Assembly: GCF_026642255.1 (NCBI RefSeq)
Contig: NZ_CP113264.1
Coordinates: 5,146,001 to 5,210,000, forward strand
DNA: 64,000 bases
Direction: 5' to 3'
Source: Streptomonospora nanhaiensis
GTDB lineage: Bacteria; Actinomycetota; Actinomycetes; Streptosporangiales; Streptosporangiaceae
The notes below the pieces were generated by a model, which saw only the letters and a list, made by a program, of their open reading frames with translations, ran no database searches and had not been told where the DNA came from. Below are positions 53,094-62,201 of this stretch, piece by piece. Each line of letters begins with the position of its first letter. Position 1 is the stretch's first letter. The translations under genes and the position numbers were made by a program.

Positions 53094-54191
53094 TCAGCGG
53101 CCGGTCGCGCGGAGGAGCGCTGCCCGGAAGGCGGCCATCTCCTCCGGGGTGCCGACGGTGACGCGCAGCCAGCCCGGCGGACCGACCTCGCGGATGAGGA
53201 CCTGCTGGTCGAGCATCGCCTGCCACACCTCGGTGCGGTCCTCGAACTCACCGAACAGGACGAAGTTCGCGTCGGAGTCGGCCACGGCGAAGCCGTGCTC
53301 GCGCAGCCAGGCGACGGCGGCGTCGCGTTCGGCGCGCAGGTCGTCGACGGCGCCGAGGAGTTCGTCGGAGTGGTCGAGCGCGGTGAGCGCGACCGTCTGG
53401 GTGACGGCGGACAGGTGGTAGGGCAGGCGGACCAGCTGGAGTGCGTCGACCACGGCCGGGTGCGCGGCCAGGTAGCCGACGCGGGCACCGGCCAGGGCGA
53501 ACGCCTTGGACATCGTGCGCGAGACGATCAGCCTGGGGTGGTCGGCCAGCAGGGTGAGCGCGCTGGGCGTGCCCGTGCGGCGGAACTCGGCGTAGGCCTC
53601 GTCCACGACCACGACCCCGGGGGCCGCTTCGGCGACGCGCGCGATGTCGGCGATGTCCAGGGCGGTGCCGGTGGGGTTGTTGGGCGAGGTGAGGAAGACC
53701 ACGCTGGGCCGGTGCTCGGCGATCGCGGCCAGGGCCGTGTCGGTGTCGATCCGGAAGTCGGCGTCGCGCGGCACGGACACCCATCCCGTCCCGGTGCCCC
53801 GGGAGATGATCGGGTGCATCGAGTAGGACGGCTCGAAGCCCATGGCGGTCCGGCCCGGCCCTCCGAAGGCCTGGAGGATCTGCTGGAGGACCTCGTTGGA
53901 CCCGTTGGCCGCCCACACGTGGGCGCCGGTCAGACCGTGGCCGAGGTAGGAGGCCAGGCCCTCGCGCAGGCGGACCGCGTCCCGGTCGGGGTAGCGGTTG
54001 AGGCCCAGCGCGGTGGCGGCGACGGCGTCGGCCAGGGCCCTGGCGAGGCGGGGCGAGGGCGCGTGCGGGTTCTCGTTGGTGTTGAGGACCACCGGCACGT
54101 CCAGTTGGGGCGCCCCGTAGGGCGAGCGCCCCCGCAGGTCGTCGCGGAGTGGCAGGTCGTTCAGTGTGAAGCTCACGGGTTCCACGCTCAT
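53094..54191 (-). CDS. hisC: Histidinol-phosphate aminotransferase
   Basis: Pyridoxal-phosphate enzyme converting imidazole acetol phosphate to histidinol phosphate. 365 residues, fold type I. N-E-N-P-H-A near residue 40, [10 protein letters not shown] near 166, [10 protein letters not shown] near 196 and the cofactor Lys in [17 protein letters not shown] near 230 identify the family. Broader aromatic aminotransferases share the fold, but the operon position settles the assignment. ATG at 54191. It lies 95 bases downstream of hisD. Confidence 0.97.
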   Translation of the reverse strand: MSVEPVSFTLNDLPLRDDLRGRSPYGAPQLDVPVVLNTNENPHAPSPRLARALADAVAATALGLNRYPDRDAVRLREGLASYLGHGLTGAHVWAANGSNEVLQQILQAFGGPGRTAMGFEPSYSMHPIISRGTGTGWVSVPRDADFRIDTDTALAAIAEHRPSVVFLTSPNNPTGTALDIADIARVAEAAPGVVVVDEAYAEFRRTGTPSALTLLADHPRLIVSRTMSKAFALAGARVGYLAAHPAVVDALQLVRLPYHLSAVTQTVALTALDHSDELLGAVDDLRAERDAAVAWLREHGFAVADSDANFVLFGEFEDRTEVWQAMLDQQVLIREVGPPGWLRVTVGTPEEMAAFRAALLRATGR

Positions 54192-54286
54192 GGTCGGTTG
54201 TGGGCGGGCGGGTGTGCGGGGCTCCCGCGGCCTGTGCGGCCGCGCGGTCCCCCGGCCCCCTCCCGCCGGGCGGTCGGCCGCAGGGC

Positions 54287-55588
54287 TCAGGCCGTCACCG
54301 GGTTCGTGCGCGCGGCGACGGCCTCGCCGTGCGCGGGCAGGTCCTCGGCGTCGGCCAGGGTGATGACGTGGTGGGCGACGTCGGCCAGCGCGTCGCGGTC
54401 GTAGTCCACGATGTGCACCCCGCGCAGGAAGGTCTGCACGCTCAGGCCGCCGGAGTGGCAGGCGCAGCCGCCGGTGGGCAGCACGTGGTTGGACCCGGCC
54501 GCGTAGTCGCCGAGGGAGACCGGTGAGAAGTCGCCGACGAAGACAGCCCCCGCGTTGCGCACGCGCGCGGCCCGCGCGGGGGCGTCCACGGTCATGATCT
54601 CCAGGTGCTCGGCGGCGTAGGCGTCCACGACCGCGAGCCCGTGTTCGAGGTCGTCCACCAGGACGATGCCGGACTGCGGACCGGACAGGGCCTCGCGGAC
54701 GCGGCCGCTGTGCTTGGTGGCGGCGACGCGCCGCTCCAGGTGCCCGGTGACGGCGTCGGCGAGCGCCTCGTCCGGGGTGACCAGGACCGAGGCCGCGACG
54801 ACGTCGTGCTCGGCCTGGCTGACGAGGTCGGCCGCGACGTAGTCGGCGTTGGCGGTGGAGTCCGCCAGGATCGCGATCTCGGTGGGGCCCGCCTCGGCGT
54901 CGATGCCGATGACGCCCTTGAGCAGGCGCTTGGCCGCAGCCACCCAGATGTTGCCCGGACCGGTGACCATGTCGGCGCGCCGGCACCCCTCGGCGCCGTA
55001 GGCGAACATGGCGATGGCCTGGGCGCCGCCGACCGCGTAGACCTCGTCCACGCCCAGCAGGGCGCACGCGGCGAGGATGGTCGGGTGCGGCAGCCCGCCG
55101 AAGTCGCTCTGCGGCGGTGAGGTGACCGCCAGGGAGCGCACCCCCGCCTCCTGGGCGGGGACGACGTTCATGATGACGCTGGAGGGGTAGACGGCCCGGC
55201 CGCCCGGCACGTAGAGGCCGACGCGGTCGACCGGGATCCACTTCTCGGTGACGGTGCCGCCCGGGACGACCTGGGTGGTGTGGTCGGAGCGGCGCTGGTC
55301 CCGGTGGACCTTGCGGACGCGGCGGATCGACTCCTCCAGCGCGGCGCGCACGGCCGGGTCGAGACCGGTCAGGGCCCCCTCGATCGCCTCGGCGGGCACG
55401 CGGATGTCGGTGAGCCGGACGCCGTCGAAGCGCTCGGTGAGCTCGATCAGCGCCTCGGTCCCCCGATGGCGCACGTCCTCGCAGATGGGACGTACGCGGT
55501 CGGCGGCGGCCGCCACGTCCAGTTCCGCGCGCGGAAGGGCTTCGCGCGGGTCGCCTTGGGTGCCTCGGAGGTCGATTCGACTGATCAC
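54287..55588 (-). CDS. hisD: Histidinol dehydrogenase
   Basis: Final two oxidations of histidine synthesis, histidinol to histidine with two NAD. 433 residues, zinc enzyme. Signatures include [20 protein letters not shown] near residue 125, [18 protein letters not shown] near 235, [20 protein letters not shown] near 262 and [37 protein letters not shown] near 360 (split here only for description). GTG at 55588. First gene of hisD-hisC-hisB-ORF-hisH-priA-hisF; the promoter lies in the gap shared with the divergent ferritin gene. Confidence 0.97.
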   Translation of the reverse strand: MISRIDLRGTQGDPREALPRAELDVAAAADRVRPICEDVRHRGTEALIELTERFDGVRLTDIRVPAEAIEGALTGLDPAVRAALEESIRRVRKVHRDQRRSDHTTQVVPGGTVTEKWIPVDRVGLYVPGGRAVYPSSVIMNVVPAQEAGVRSLAVTSPPQSDFGGLPHPTILAACALLGVDEVYAVGGAQAIAMFAYGAEGCRRADMVTGPGNIWVAAAKRLLKGVIGIDAEAGPTEIAILADSTANADYVAADLVSQAEHDVVAASVLVTPDEALADAVTGHLERRVAATKHSGRVREALSGPQSGIVLVDDLEHGLAVVDAYAAEHLEIMTVDAPARAARVRNAGAVFVGDFSPVSLGDYAAGSNHVLPTGGCACHSGGLSVQTFLRGVHIVDYDRDALADVAHHVITLADAEDLPAHGEAVAARTNPVTA

Positions 55589-55725
55589 GGGCCCAGTCTA
55601 GGGGGCCTCGCGCATTCGGTGGGCTGCGGCGTCCGGATGATGGACACCACACCTTCGCGACCGGCGGGTACGCGATCGCGGCGACCCGGGCCGACAACCA
55701 CCGCAAATACCGCGAATAAGTGTCG

Positions 55726-55779
55726 CCTAACTTTGGGACACCTAACCTAATTTGACTTCAGAAAGGCTTGCCTAACAAT
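55726..55779 (+). promoter_or_regulatory. Iron-box-like sequences and promoter of the ferritin gene
   Basis: Four copies of CCTAA lie at 55726, 55741, 55746 and 55771. The minus-strand 19-mer at 55732-55750 reads TTAGGTTAGGTGTCCCAAA and agrees with the IdeR/DmdR iron-box consensus at about 14 of 19 positions, by my own alignment. A second weaker copy starts at 55775. TTGACT (55752-55757) and TAACAAT (55773-55779) make a plausible promoter. The boxes therefore overlap and flank the promoter of a ferritin gene. Confidence 0.6.
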
Positions 55780-55836
55780 GAGCGACACGTTTTGGCGCGT
55801 TTCGTAAAACTCTTATCGATGAGTTATCGTAGGGCC

Positions 55837-56397
55837 ATGACTTCGAACAAAAGCAGCGATATCGGCCTTTCCAAGTTCCACCGCCTCCTGGTCGACCAGG
55901 TACGGCACGAGTTCACGGCCTCGCACCAGTACGTCGCCATCGCCGCCTGGTTCGACGACCAGGACCTGCCCCAGCTGGCGCGGGTCTTCTACGAGCAGTC
56001 CCTGGAGGAGAGGGACCACGCGATGATGATCGTGCGGTTCCTTCTCGACAGCGACATCCAGTTCGCGCTCCCCTCCGTGGACGAGATCGAGACCGATTTC
56101 TCCACCCCCCGCGACCTGGTCGCCCTGGCCCTTCGCCAGGAGCGCGAGGTGACCGACCAGTTCCAGAGACTGGCCAAGGTCGCCCGCGACGAGGACGACT
56201 ACACGGGCGAGCAGTTCCTCCAGTGGTTCATCCAGGAGCAGACCGAGGAGGTCGCCAAGATGTCGACGCTCCTCAACGTGGTGGACCGCGCCCAGGGCAA
56301 CCTGTTCGACGTGGAGACCTTCGTGGCCCGCGACATGCCCAGCGAGGACAACGGGAGCCAGGGCGCTCCCGGCACCGCGGGCCCCGCGGTCTCCTGA
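55837..56397 (+). CDS. Ferritin (iron-storage protein)
   Basis: 186 residues, non-haem ferritin of the BfrB/Ftn type, which oxidises Fe(II) and stores it inside a 24-subunit shell. The four-helix bundle shows the ferroxidase ligands: Glu in VRHEFTASHQYVAIAAWF, E-x-x-H in YEQSLEERDHAMMIVRF, and Glu in ALRQEREVTDQF and FIQEQTEEVAKM. The C-terminal 25 residues are Ser/Gly/Asn-rich. No Met at the haem-binding position of bacterioferritin is obvious. ATG at 55837 is chosen, with AGGG close upstream; an in-frame ATG at 55819 would add six residues. Iron boxes upstream suggest activation by IdeR when iron is plentiful, as known for mycobacterial bfrB. Confidence 0.92.
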   Translation: MTSNKSSDIGLSKFHRLLVDQVRHEFTASHQYVAIAAWFDDQDLPQLARVFYEQSLEERDHAMMIVRFLLDSDIQFALPSVDEIETDFSTPRDLVALALRQEREVTDQFQRLAKVARDEDDYTGEQFLQWFIQEQTEEVAKMSTLLNVVDRAQGNLFDVETFVARDMPSEDNGSQGAPGTAGPAVS

Positions 56398-56499
56398 CCG
56401 GCGCGGCCCTCCGGCCACGCGGCCGCCCGGTGGGCGGCCGCCTCCCGTGCGGCCCGGGGCCCGGACGCCCGTTCCCGAGGGGGGAGCCGGGAGCCGGCC

Positions 56500-56586
56500 C
56501 CGGGCCGTACGCGCGCCCGGACGCGTTCCGGTGTTCGGCCGAGGCCGAGCCGGGATTCCCCCGGGCCGTACGCGCGCCCGGACGCG
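56500..56586. repeat. 26-bp direct repeat pair
   Basis: Identical 26-base copies starting CCGGGCCGTACGCGCGCC at 56500-56525 and 56561-56586, 61 bases apart. Each contains CCGGGC..GCCCGG, which can fold as a hairpin. They lie in the gap between the ferritin gene and the Lon-domain gene. Confidence 0.85.
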
Positions 56587-56636
56587 CCGACCCGCGCGAC
56601 GCCGTCGCCCCGCCGGGAGGGAGGCATACTGGGGGC

Positions 56637-57413
56637 ATGCCCGTGGCACTGCCGATCTTCCCGTTGAACACCGTCCTGTTCCCCGGTATGACCGTTCCCC
56701 TGCACGTCTTCGAGCGGCGGTACCGGGCCCTGGTCTCGGAGCTGCTCGGCCCCGCCCTCGCCCAGAGCGAGGTGACCGGGCACGACCGGGGACCGCGCCG
56801 GTTCGGCGTGGTGTGGATCGAGCTGGGACACGAGGTGGCCGCCGAGTCGGGCCAGGGCGCGGGCGGGGCCGACACCGGGGTGCCGACGATCGGCGGTCCG
56901 GGGACCTCGCTCCCCAGGGTGGCCGCCACCGGCTGCACAGCCCTGCTGCGCAACGTGCGCACCTACGACGACGGGCGCTACGACCTGGTGGTCGAGGGGG
57001 GCGCCCGGTTCGCGGTCACCGACCTGGCCGAGGTGGACGCCTCCTCCCCCGAGGTGTACTCGACCGCCTCGGTGTCGTTCCTGCCCGAGCCCCTGGGTCC
57101 TGACGCCGACGAGCACGCCGAGCACGTACGGGACCTGTTCGGGACCTACTCCCAGCGGTTGGCGTCGATCGGGATGTCGCCGGACTCCGCGCCGGAACTG
57201 CCCAAGGACCCCATCGCCCTGTCGTACTCCGTGGCCGCGTCGGTCGTGCTGGACCAGTCCGAGAAGCAGCGGATGCTGGAGGCGGAGGACGCCGCGACAC
57301 GGCTGGCGGTGGCGGCCAGGTTCCTGCGCCGGGAGAACCGCATCGTGGCGGCCCCCACCCTCCCCAACCTGCCCGCGGGCCCCTTCCTCAGCAACGGCGT
57401 CTCCTTCAACTGA
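56637..57413 (+). CDS. Lon substrate-binding (LAN/PUA-like) domain protein
   Basis: 258 residues forming the N-terminal substrate-binding domain of Lon protease without ATPase or protease domains. LPIFPLNTVLFPGMTVPLHVFERRYRAL opens the protein, CTALLRNVRTYDDGRYDLVVEGGARF follows at about 100-125, and a helical C-terminal part (VVLDQSEKQRMLEAEDAATRLAVAARFLRREN) ends it. Stand-alone proteins like this are common in actinobacteria and proteobacteria; function unproven, possibly binding proteins or modulating proteolysis. An insertion of about 25 Gly/Ala residues at 68-92 is unusual. ATG at 56637 is preceded by GGGGG. Confidence 0.88.
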   Translation: MPVALPIFPLNTVLFPGMTVPLHVFERRYRALVSELLGPALAQSEVTGHDRGPRRFGVVWIELGHEVAAESGQGAGGADTGVPTIGGPGTSLPRVAATGCTALLRNVRTYDDGRYDLVVEGGARFAVTDLAEVDASSPEVYSTASVSFLPEPLGPDADEHAEHVRDLFGTYSQRLASIGMSPDSAPELPKDPIALSYSVAASVVLDQSEKQRMLEAEDAATRLAVAARFLRRENRIVAAPTLPNLPAGPFLSNGVSFN

Positions 57414-57620
57414 CCCGGGGCGGGGACGATCCGCACCCCGCCACCGGGGCCCGGCCCGCCCCTCCCCGCAGGTCCCCTCGTGGGGCGCGCGGGTCCGGGT
57501 CTAGCCTGCTGTACGGACAGGTGCGGCCGGCGCGGCCCGCCCGGGACCGGCCCGGACGCTTCGCGCGGACCGTCGACGCACATCCGCGCGCTCGCGCGCA
57601 GACAGGAACCAGGAATTCCG

Positions 57621-58106
57621 ATGAGCGGAAAAGCCACACCCGCGACCGTGGCCGCCGGGCGGACCAAGACCACCTACACCCTGCACCCCTACGAGGTGGA
57701 CGGCGGCTCGGAGGGGAGCTCCTACGGCGCCGACGCCGCCGACGCGCTCGGGGTGCCCCGCGAGCACGTCTTCAAGACTCTGATCGCCGAGGTGGACGGG
57801 GTGTTCACGGTGGGGGTCGTCCCGGTGAGCACCTCGCTCGACCTCAAGGCGCTCGCCGCCGCGGTCGGCGGCAAGAAGGCCGCCATGGCCGACCCCGACA
57901 GGGCCGAGAGGATCACCGGCTACGTCAGGGGCGGGATCAGCCCGCTGGGCCAGCGCAAGCGGCTGCGGACGGTGATCGACTCCTCGGTGACGGACCTGGC
58001 CTCCGTCTACGTCTCGGCGGGGAGGCGCGGCCTGCAGATGGAGCTGCGCCCGAACGACCTGATCGCGCTCACCGAGGCGGTCACCGCCCCGATCTGCGCC
58101 GGCTGA
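57621..58106 (+). CDS. ybaK: YbaK/EbsC-type aminoacyl-tRNA deacylase
   Basis: 161 residues of the YbaK/ProRS editing-domain fold, which hydrolyses mischarged Cys-tRNA(Pro). Landmarks are ALGVPREHVFKTLIAEVDG near residues 43-61 with the conserved Lys, LKALAAAVGGKKAAMADP near 75-92, ITGYVRGGISPLGQRKRLRTVID near 97-119 and the Gly-rich RRGLQMELRPNDL near 135-147. The length fits the free-standing enzymes. ATG at 57621 has AGGAA seven bases upstream. It may be cotranscribed with the Lon-domain gene, 207 bases upstream. Confidence 0.9.
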   Translation: MSGKATPATVAAGRTKTTYTLHPYEVDGGSEGSSYGADAADALGVPREHVFKTLIAEVDGVFTVGVVPVSTSLDLKALAAAVGGKKAAMADPDRAERITGYVRGGISPLGQRKRLRTVIDSSVTDLASVYVSAGRRGLQMELRPNDLIALTEAVTAPICAG

Positions 58107-58260
58107 CACCGGTCCGGCCACGGGCGGCGGCCGGCGCGGGGGCGGGGCGCGGCGACGCACCGCAGCGGACTGCCACGTTCCCTCCCCGCCGGGGCCGACG
58201 TCCGGGAAGGCCCGCGGAGGGGCTGTTGCCGGGCTACCTACCCGAGGGTAGCTTTGTGAA

Positions 58261-60120
58261 ATGGGCAACACATCCCCCTTCTCCTCCGTTCCCGGTATGT
58301 TCACCCACCGCGTCGCCGAGTCCGGTGACGCCGTGGCGTTCAGCCATCCCGTCCCCGACCCGAGCGGCGCTCCCGAGAAGTGGGAGACCCTCACCTGGTC
58401 CCAGACCCTCGACCGCGTGCGCGACCTCGCGCTGGGCCTGCACTCCCTGGGAGTGACCTCCCAGGCGCGGTGCGCCATCGCCTCCGGCACCCGGATGGAG
58501 TGGATCCTCGCCGACCTGGCCATCCTCTGCGCCGGCGGCGCCTCCACCACCGTCTACCCCTCCAGCACCCCGCCCGACTGCGCCTACATCCTCTCCGACT
58601 CCGGCAGCATGGTGGTCTTCGCCGAGGACGCCGCACAGGTCGCCAAGCTCGTCGACCAGCGGGCGCAGATCCCCGGCGTGTCCAAGGTGGTCGTCTTCGA
58701 CGGCGACGGGGACGGCGACTGGGTCATCACCCTGGACGAGCTGTCCGCCCTGGGCGCGGAGCTCCGGGAGGAGAGACCCGGCCTGTTCGACGCACTCGTC
58801 GCGGCGGTCCGGCCCGACCACCTGGCCACCCTCATCTACACCTCCGGCAGCACCGGAAGGCCCAAGGGCGTGCGCCTGGACCACTCCAACTGGCTTTACG
58901 AGGCCCAGGCGGTCCAGGACCTGGACGAGGAGCTGCGCGGGCAGGGCTGGGAGATGCTCACCCCCGACGACGTCCAGTACCTGTGGCTGCCCCTGTCCCA
59001 CGTCTTCGGCAAGCTCATGCAGGTCAGCCAGTTGCGGATCGGTTTCAGGACCGCCGTGGACGGCCGGGTGGACAAGATCGTGGACAACCTGGCGATCGTG
59101 CAGCCCACCTTCATGGCGGCCGCGCCGCGCATCTTCGAGAAGGTGTACAACCGGGTCGTCATGCAGGCCGCGGAGGGCGGCGCCGCCAAGTACCGGATCT
59201 TCCGGTGGGCCGCGGGGGTCGCGGACCGGGTCGCCCGCGAGAAGGAGAAGGGGCGGACGCCCACCGGCCTGCTGGCCGTCCAGCACCGGGTGGCGGACCG
59301 GCTCGTGTTCTCCAGGCTGCGGGCGCGCTTCGGGGAGCGCCTCAAGTTCTTCGTCTCCGGCAGCGCCCCGCTCTCCCCCGAGATCGGCCGGTTCTTCTAC
59401 GGGGCCGGAATCCTCATCCTGGAGGGCTACGGCCTCACCGAGACCAGTGCGGGCACGTTCCTCAACCGGCCGGGTTCGGTCCGGTTCGGCACCGTGGGCC
59501 TGCCCATGCCCGGCACGGAGGTCAAGCTCGCCGAGGACGGCGAGATCCTCATCCGCGGCGGGTGCGTGATGCGCGGCTACCACAACCTGTCCGGCGCCAC
59601 CGAGGAGGCGCTCGGCCCGGACGGATGGTTCGCCACCGGCGACATCGGCGTCCTGGAGGGCGGACACCTGCGGATCACCGACCGCAAGAAGGAGCTCATC
59701 AAGACGTCCGGCGGCAAGTACGTCGCGCCGCAGGGGATCGAGAGCCGCTTCAAGGCGCTGTGCCCCTACGTGAGCAACCTGGTCGTGCACGGCGACAGGC
59801 GCCCCTACTGCACCGCGCTGGTGGCCCTGGACCCCGAGGCCGTCGGCGTGTGGGCGGCCGAGAACGGACTGGGCCACCTCGACTACACGGCACTGACCGC
59901 GGAGCCCCGGGTGCGGCAGATGGTCCAGGAGGCCGTCGACGAGCTGAACAGGGGGCTGCCCCGGCACGAGACGGTCAAGAGGTTCACCGTCCTCCCCCAC
60001 GACCTGACCGTGGAGGAGGGCGAGATCACCCCCAGTCTCAAGATGAGGCGGAGGACGATCGAGGCCAAGTACCGGCACCTCCTCGACGCCATGTACGAGG
60101 ACTCGGTCCGGCCCCTCTGA
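58261..60120 (+). CDS. fadD: Long-chain fatty acid-CoA ligase (AMP-forming)
   Basis: Activates fatty acids to acyl-CoA through an acyl-adenylate. 619 residues, ANL superfamily. AMP-binding motif TLIYTSGSTGRPKGV near 194-208, LPLSHVFGK near 244, EGYGLTETSAG near 394 and the hinge GWFATGDIG..ITDRKKELIKTSGGKYVAP near 457-486 identify a long-chain acyl-CoA synthetase of the ACSL/FadD15 type. The enzyme could feed lipid synthesis or beta-oxidation; no linked genes decide. ATG at 58261 follows GAGGGTAGC. It stands as a single gene ending 18 bases before a convergent gene. Confidence 0.93.
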   Translation: MGNTSPFSSVPGMFTHRVAESGDAVAFSHPVPDPSGAPEKWETLTWSQTLDRVRDLALGLHSLGVTSQARCAIASGTRMEWILADLAILCAGGASTTVYPSSTPPDCAYILSDSGSMVVFAEDAAQVAKLVDQRAQIPGVSKVVVFDGDGDGDWVITLDELSALGAELREERPGLFDALVAAVRPDHLATLIYTSGSTGRPKGVRLDHSNWLYEAQAVQDLDEELRGQGWEMLTPDDVQYLWLPLSHVFGKLMQVSQLRIGFRTAVDGRVDKIVDNLAIVQPTFMAAAPRIFEKVYNRVVMQAAEGGAAKYRIFRWAAGVADRVAREKEKGRTPTGLLAVQHRVADRLVFSRLRARFGERLKFFVSGSAPLSPEIGRFFYGAGILILEGYGLTETSAGTFLNRPGSVRFGTVGLPMPGTEVKLAEDGEILIRGGCVMRGYHNLSGATEEALGPDGWFATGDIGVLEGGHLRITDRKKELIKTSGGKYVAPQGIESRFKALCPYVSNLVVHGDRRPYCTALVALDPEAVGVWAAENGLGHLDYTALTAEPRVRQMVQEAVDELNRGLPRHETVKRFTVLPHDLTVEEGEITPSLKMRRRTIEAKYRHLLDAMYEDSVRPL

Positions 60121-60138
60121 GGCGCACGCGGCCGGGGG

Positions 60139-60849
60139 TCAGCGCCCGGTGCCCTCCGGTCCGGACGGGTCGTGTTCGACCGCGACAGGCGCACCGCGGG
60201 CGGGCGGCGCCGGGGGCAGCCCGCCGTCCCGCGGCGTCCGGTCCCCGCCCTCCTGCCCGACGGCTCCCTCCGCCGCCCCCTCGGGCGGCGCGGGAGGGGG
60301 CGGGGGGACGCCGGGCAGGTCGCGGCGCACGATGCTGACCGCGTCGAGCAGGCCGTACTGGAGCACGAACACGAAGGGCCAGGCCACCAGGAACGCGGTC
60401 GCGTCCAGGTGGAGCCCGGTCACGACCGTCGCGCCGGACTCCGCCGCCCCGACGGCGGCGTGGACCCCGCCGTCCAGTGCCACCCCGACGCGCCAGGTGA
60501 GCAGGGCGCCCGCGACCGCGCCCAGGAAACCCGCGACCAGGACGGCCAGGCGCAGGTCCTGGAGGCGTCGCCGGGCCAGCGGGAACTGGACCATGTAGGC
60601 CGCGTACCCGGTGGCCAGGCCGGCGAGCGCGGTCATGACGACGAAGTAGCCCTCACCGGCGAACACGTCCTCGGTGGTGCCGGTGAAGACCTGCCCGTCG
60701 CCCAGCGCGGTGCCCTCCGCGCGGGGCGCGAACTGCCACCACACCAGGCCCAGCAGCGCGCCCAGCAGAACCAGGGCCCCGAAGACGCACGCCCCCACGG
60801 CCAGCTGTCGTAGCGGCGCCGCCCCGTCCGCGCGGTTCTGCTCCGTCAT
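60139..60849 (-). CDS. DUF2567-like membrane protein
   Basis: 236 residues with four membrane helices (about 15-37, 66-86, 100-122, 145-170) and a Pro/Gly-rich cytoplasmic tail of about 60 residues. Helix 1 context QLAVGACVFGALVLLGALLGLVWWQFAPR and the following FAGEGYFVVMTALAGLATG resemble DUF2567, a small actinobacterial membrane family of unknown function. ATG at 60849 has GGGGAG directly upstream (AGGAGAGTTGGGGAG). It is divergent from the first DUF664 gene. Confidence 0.7.
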   Translation of the reverse strand: MTEQNRADGAAPLRQLAVGACVFGALVLLGALLGLVWWQFAPRAEGTALGDGQVFTGTTEDVFAGEGYFVVMTALAGLATGYAAYMVQFPLARRRLQDLRLAVLVAGFLGAVAGALLTWRVGVALDGGVHAAVGAAESGATVVTGLHLDATAFLVAWPFVFVLQYGLLDAVSIVRRDLPGVPPPPPAPPEGAAEGAVGQEGGDRTPRDGGLPPAPPARGAPVAVEHDPSGPEGTGR

Positions 60850-60932
60850 CTCCCCAACTCTCCTCACCCCGTCCCGGTCCCACCCCGGAAAACCAGTGGA
60901 TACAGGGCATAGCCGGAACGGAGAATACCGGC

Positions 60933-61463
60933 ATGAGCGACGAGAACAGCCCTCCGGCCGCACCCGCGCCCCGGCGTGTCGATCCTCCCCTGGCGGCCGA
61001 CGAGCGCACCATGCTCACCAGTTATCTGGACAGGCAGCGCGCCACGGTCCACCTCAAGTGCGCCGGTCTGGCCTCGGAGCTGTCGGGGGCGGCTCCCCTC
61101 CCCACCTCTCCGCTGATGACCGCGGGCGGCCTCGTGTCCCATCTGCGGTGGGTGGAGGCGTTCTGGTTCGAGGTGGTGATGCTCAACCAGGCCGACCGGG
61201 CGCCGTACTCGCTGGAGGACCCGGACGCCGAGTTCCGCGTCGGCGCCGAGCTGCCGCTCACGGGGCTGCTCGACGACTACGCGGCCCAGTGCGCGCGCTC
61301 GCGCGAGATCACCGCGAGGCTGGAGCTGGGGGCGTCGGCCCGCCGTTCGCGGCCGCAGCCGACCCTGCGCTGGGTGCTCCTGCACATGATCGAGGAGACC
61401 GCCCGCCACAACGGGCACCTGGACGTCCTGCGCGAACTCGCCGACGGCGTGACCGGGCAGTAG
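60933..61463 (+). CDS. DUF664/DinB-family protein (copy 1)
   Basis: 176 residues, four-helix DinB-like fold. Conserved metal-ligand His residues are in GLVSHLRWVEAFWFE near residue 67 and LLHMIEETARHNGHLDVLRELADG near 149-173, matching the three-His nickel/zinc site of DUF664 proteins. Many members are mycothiol- or bacillithiol-dependent transferases, but substrate and reaction are unknown here. ATG at 60933. The next gene is a close paralogue. Confidence 0.87.
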   Translation: MSDENSPPAAPAPRRVDPPLAADERTMLTSYLDRQRATVHLKCAGLASELSGAAPLPTSPLMTAGGLVSHLRWVEAFWFEVVMLNQADRAPYSLEDPDAEFRVGAELPLTGLLDDYAAQCARSREITARLELGASARRSRPQPTLRWVLLHMIEETARHNGHLDVLRELADGVTGQ

Positions 61464-61576
61464 GACCGGGCCGGGGCGCGCCCCCGGAGCCCTCCCCGTC
61501 CACGGCCTCCCGCACCGGGGACGGCGCCTCCGGAAATGCGCTGGCGCGCGAGGGGCGCCGACCGGACAATACGGGG

Positions 61577-62110
61577 ATGAACGACGAGAACGTCCCCCTG
61601 ACCGCCCCCGGCCGCGTCGATCCGCCCATGGCGGCCGACGAGCGCACCATGCTCACGACGTGGCTGGAGTGGCACCGCGCCACGGTGCACGCCAAGTGCG
61701 TGGGCCTGTCCCCCGGGCACGCCTCCGCCACCCCGCTTCCGACGTCGCCGCTGATGAGCGTCAGCGCCGTGGTCTCGCACCTGCGCTGGGTGGAGCACGC
61801 CTGGTTCGAGAAGCTCCTGATGGGACTGCCCGAGAACGGGCATGCGACCCCCGAGGACCCCGACGCCGAGTGGCGGCGCGGCAGTGAGCTCCCCCTGTCC
61901 CTGCTGCTCGACGAGTACGAGGAGCAGTGCGCGCGCTCGCGCGAGATCACCGCGGGGCTCGACCTGGACGCGGTGGCCGCCACCGCCCGGAAGGACGAGG
62001 AGCCCACCACCCTGCGCTGGGTCCTGGTGCACATGATCGAGGAGACCGCCCGCCACAACGGGCACCTGGACCTGCTGCGCGAACTCGCCGACGGGGTGAC
62101 CGGCGAGTAG
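61577..62110 (+). CDS. DUF664/DinB-family protein (copy 2)
   Basis: 177 residues, very similar to the preceding gene through most of its length, including VVSHLRWVEHAWFEKLL and VHMIEETARHNGHLDLLRELADGVTGE. The N-terminus RVDPPMAADERTMLTTWL is also shared. Copy 2 has fewer substitutions in the core than in the 110-130 linker. It begins 113 bases after copy 1, in the same direction. The two arose by tandem duplication and may form a heterodimer or act on different substrates. Confidence 0.87.
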   Translation: MNDENVPLTAPGRVDPPMAADERTMLTTWLEWHRATVHAKCVGLSPGHASATPLPTSPLMSVSAVVSHLRWVEHAWFEKLLMGLPENGHATPEDPDAEWRRGSELPLSLLLDEYEEQCARSREITAGLDLDAVAATARKDEEPTTLRWVLVHMIEETARHNGHLDLLRELADGVTGE

Positions 62111-62201
62111 GGCGGGACCGGAACCGGGGCCGGACCGCGGAGGGCCCGTGCCGACCGCTGGAAACCCAGGGTCGTGTCCACGGGCCCCCGGCGTCCCCGG
62201 C

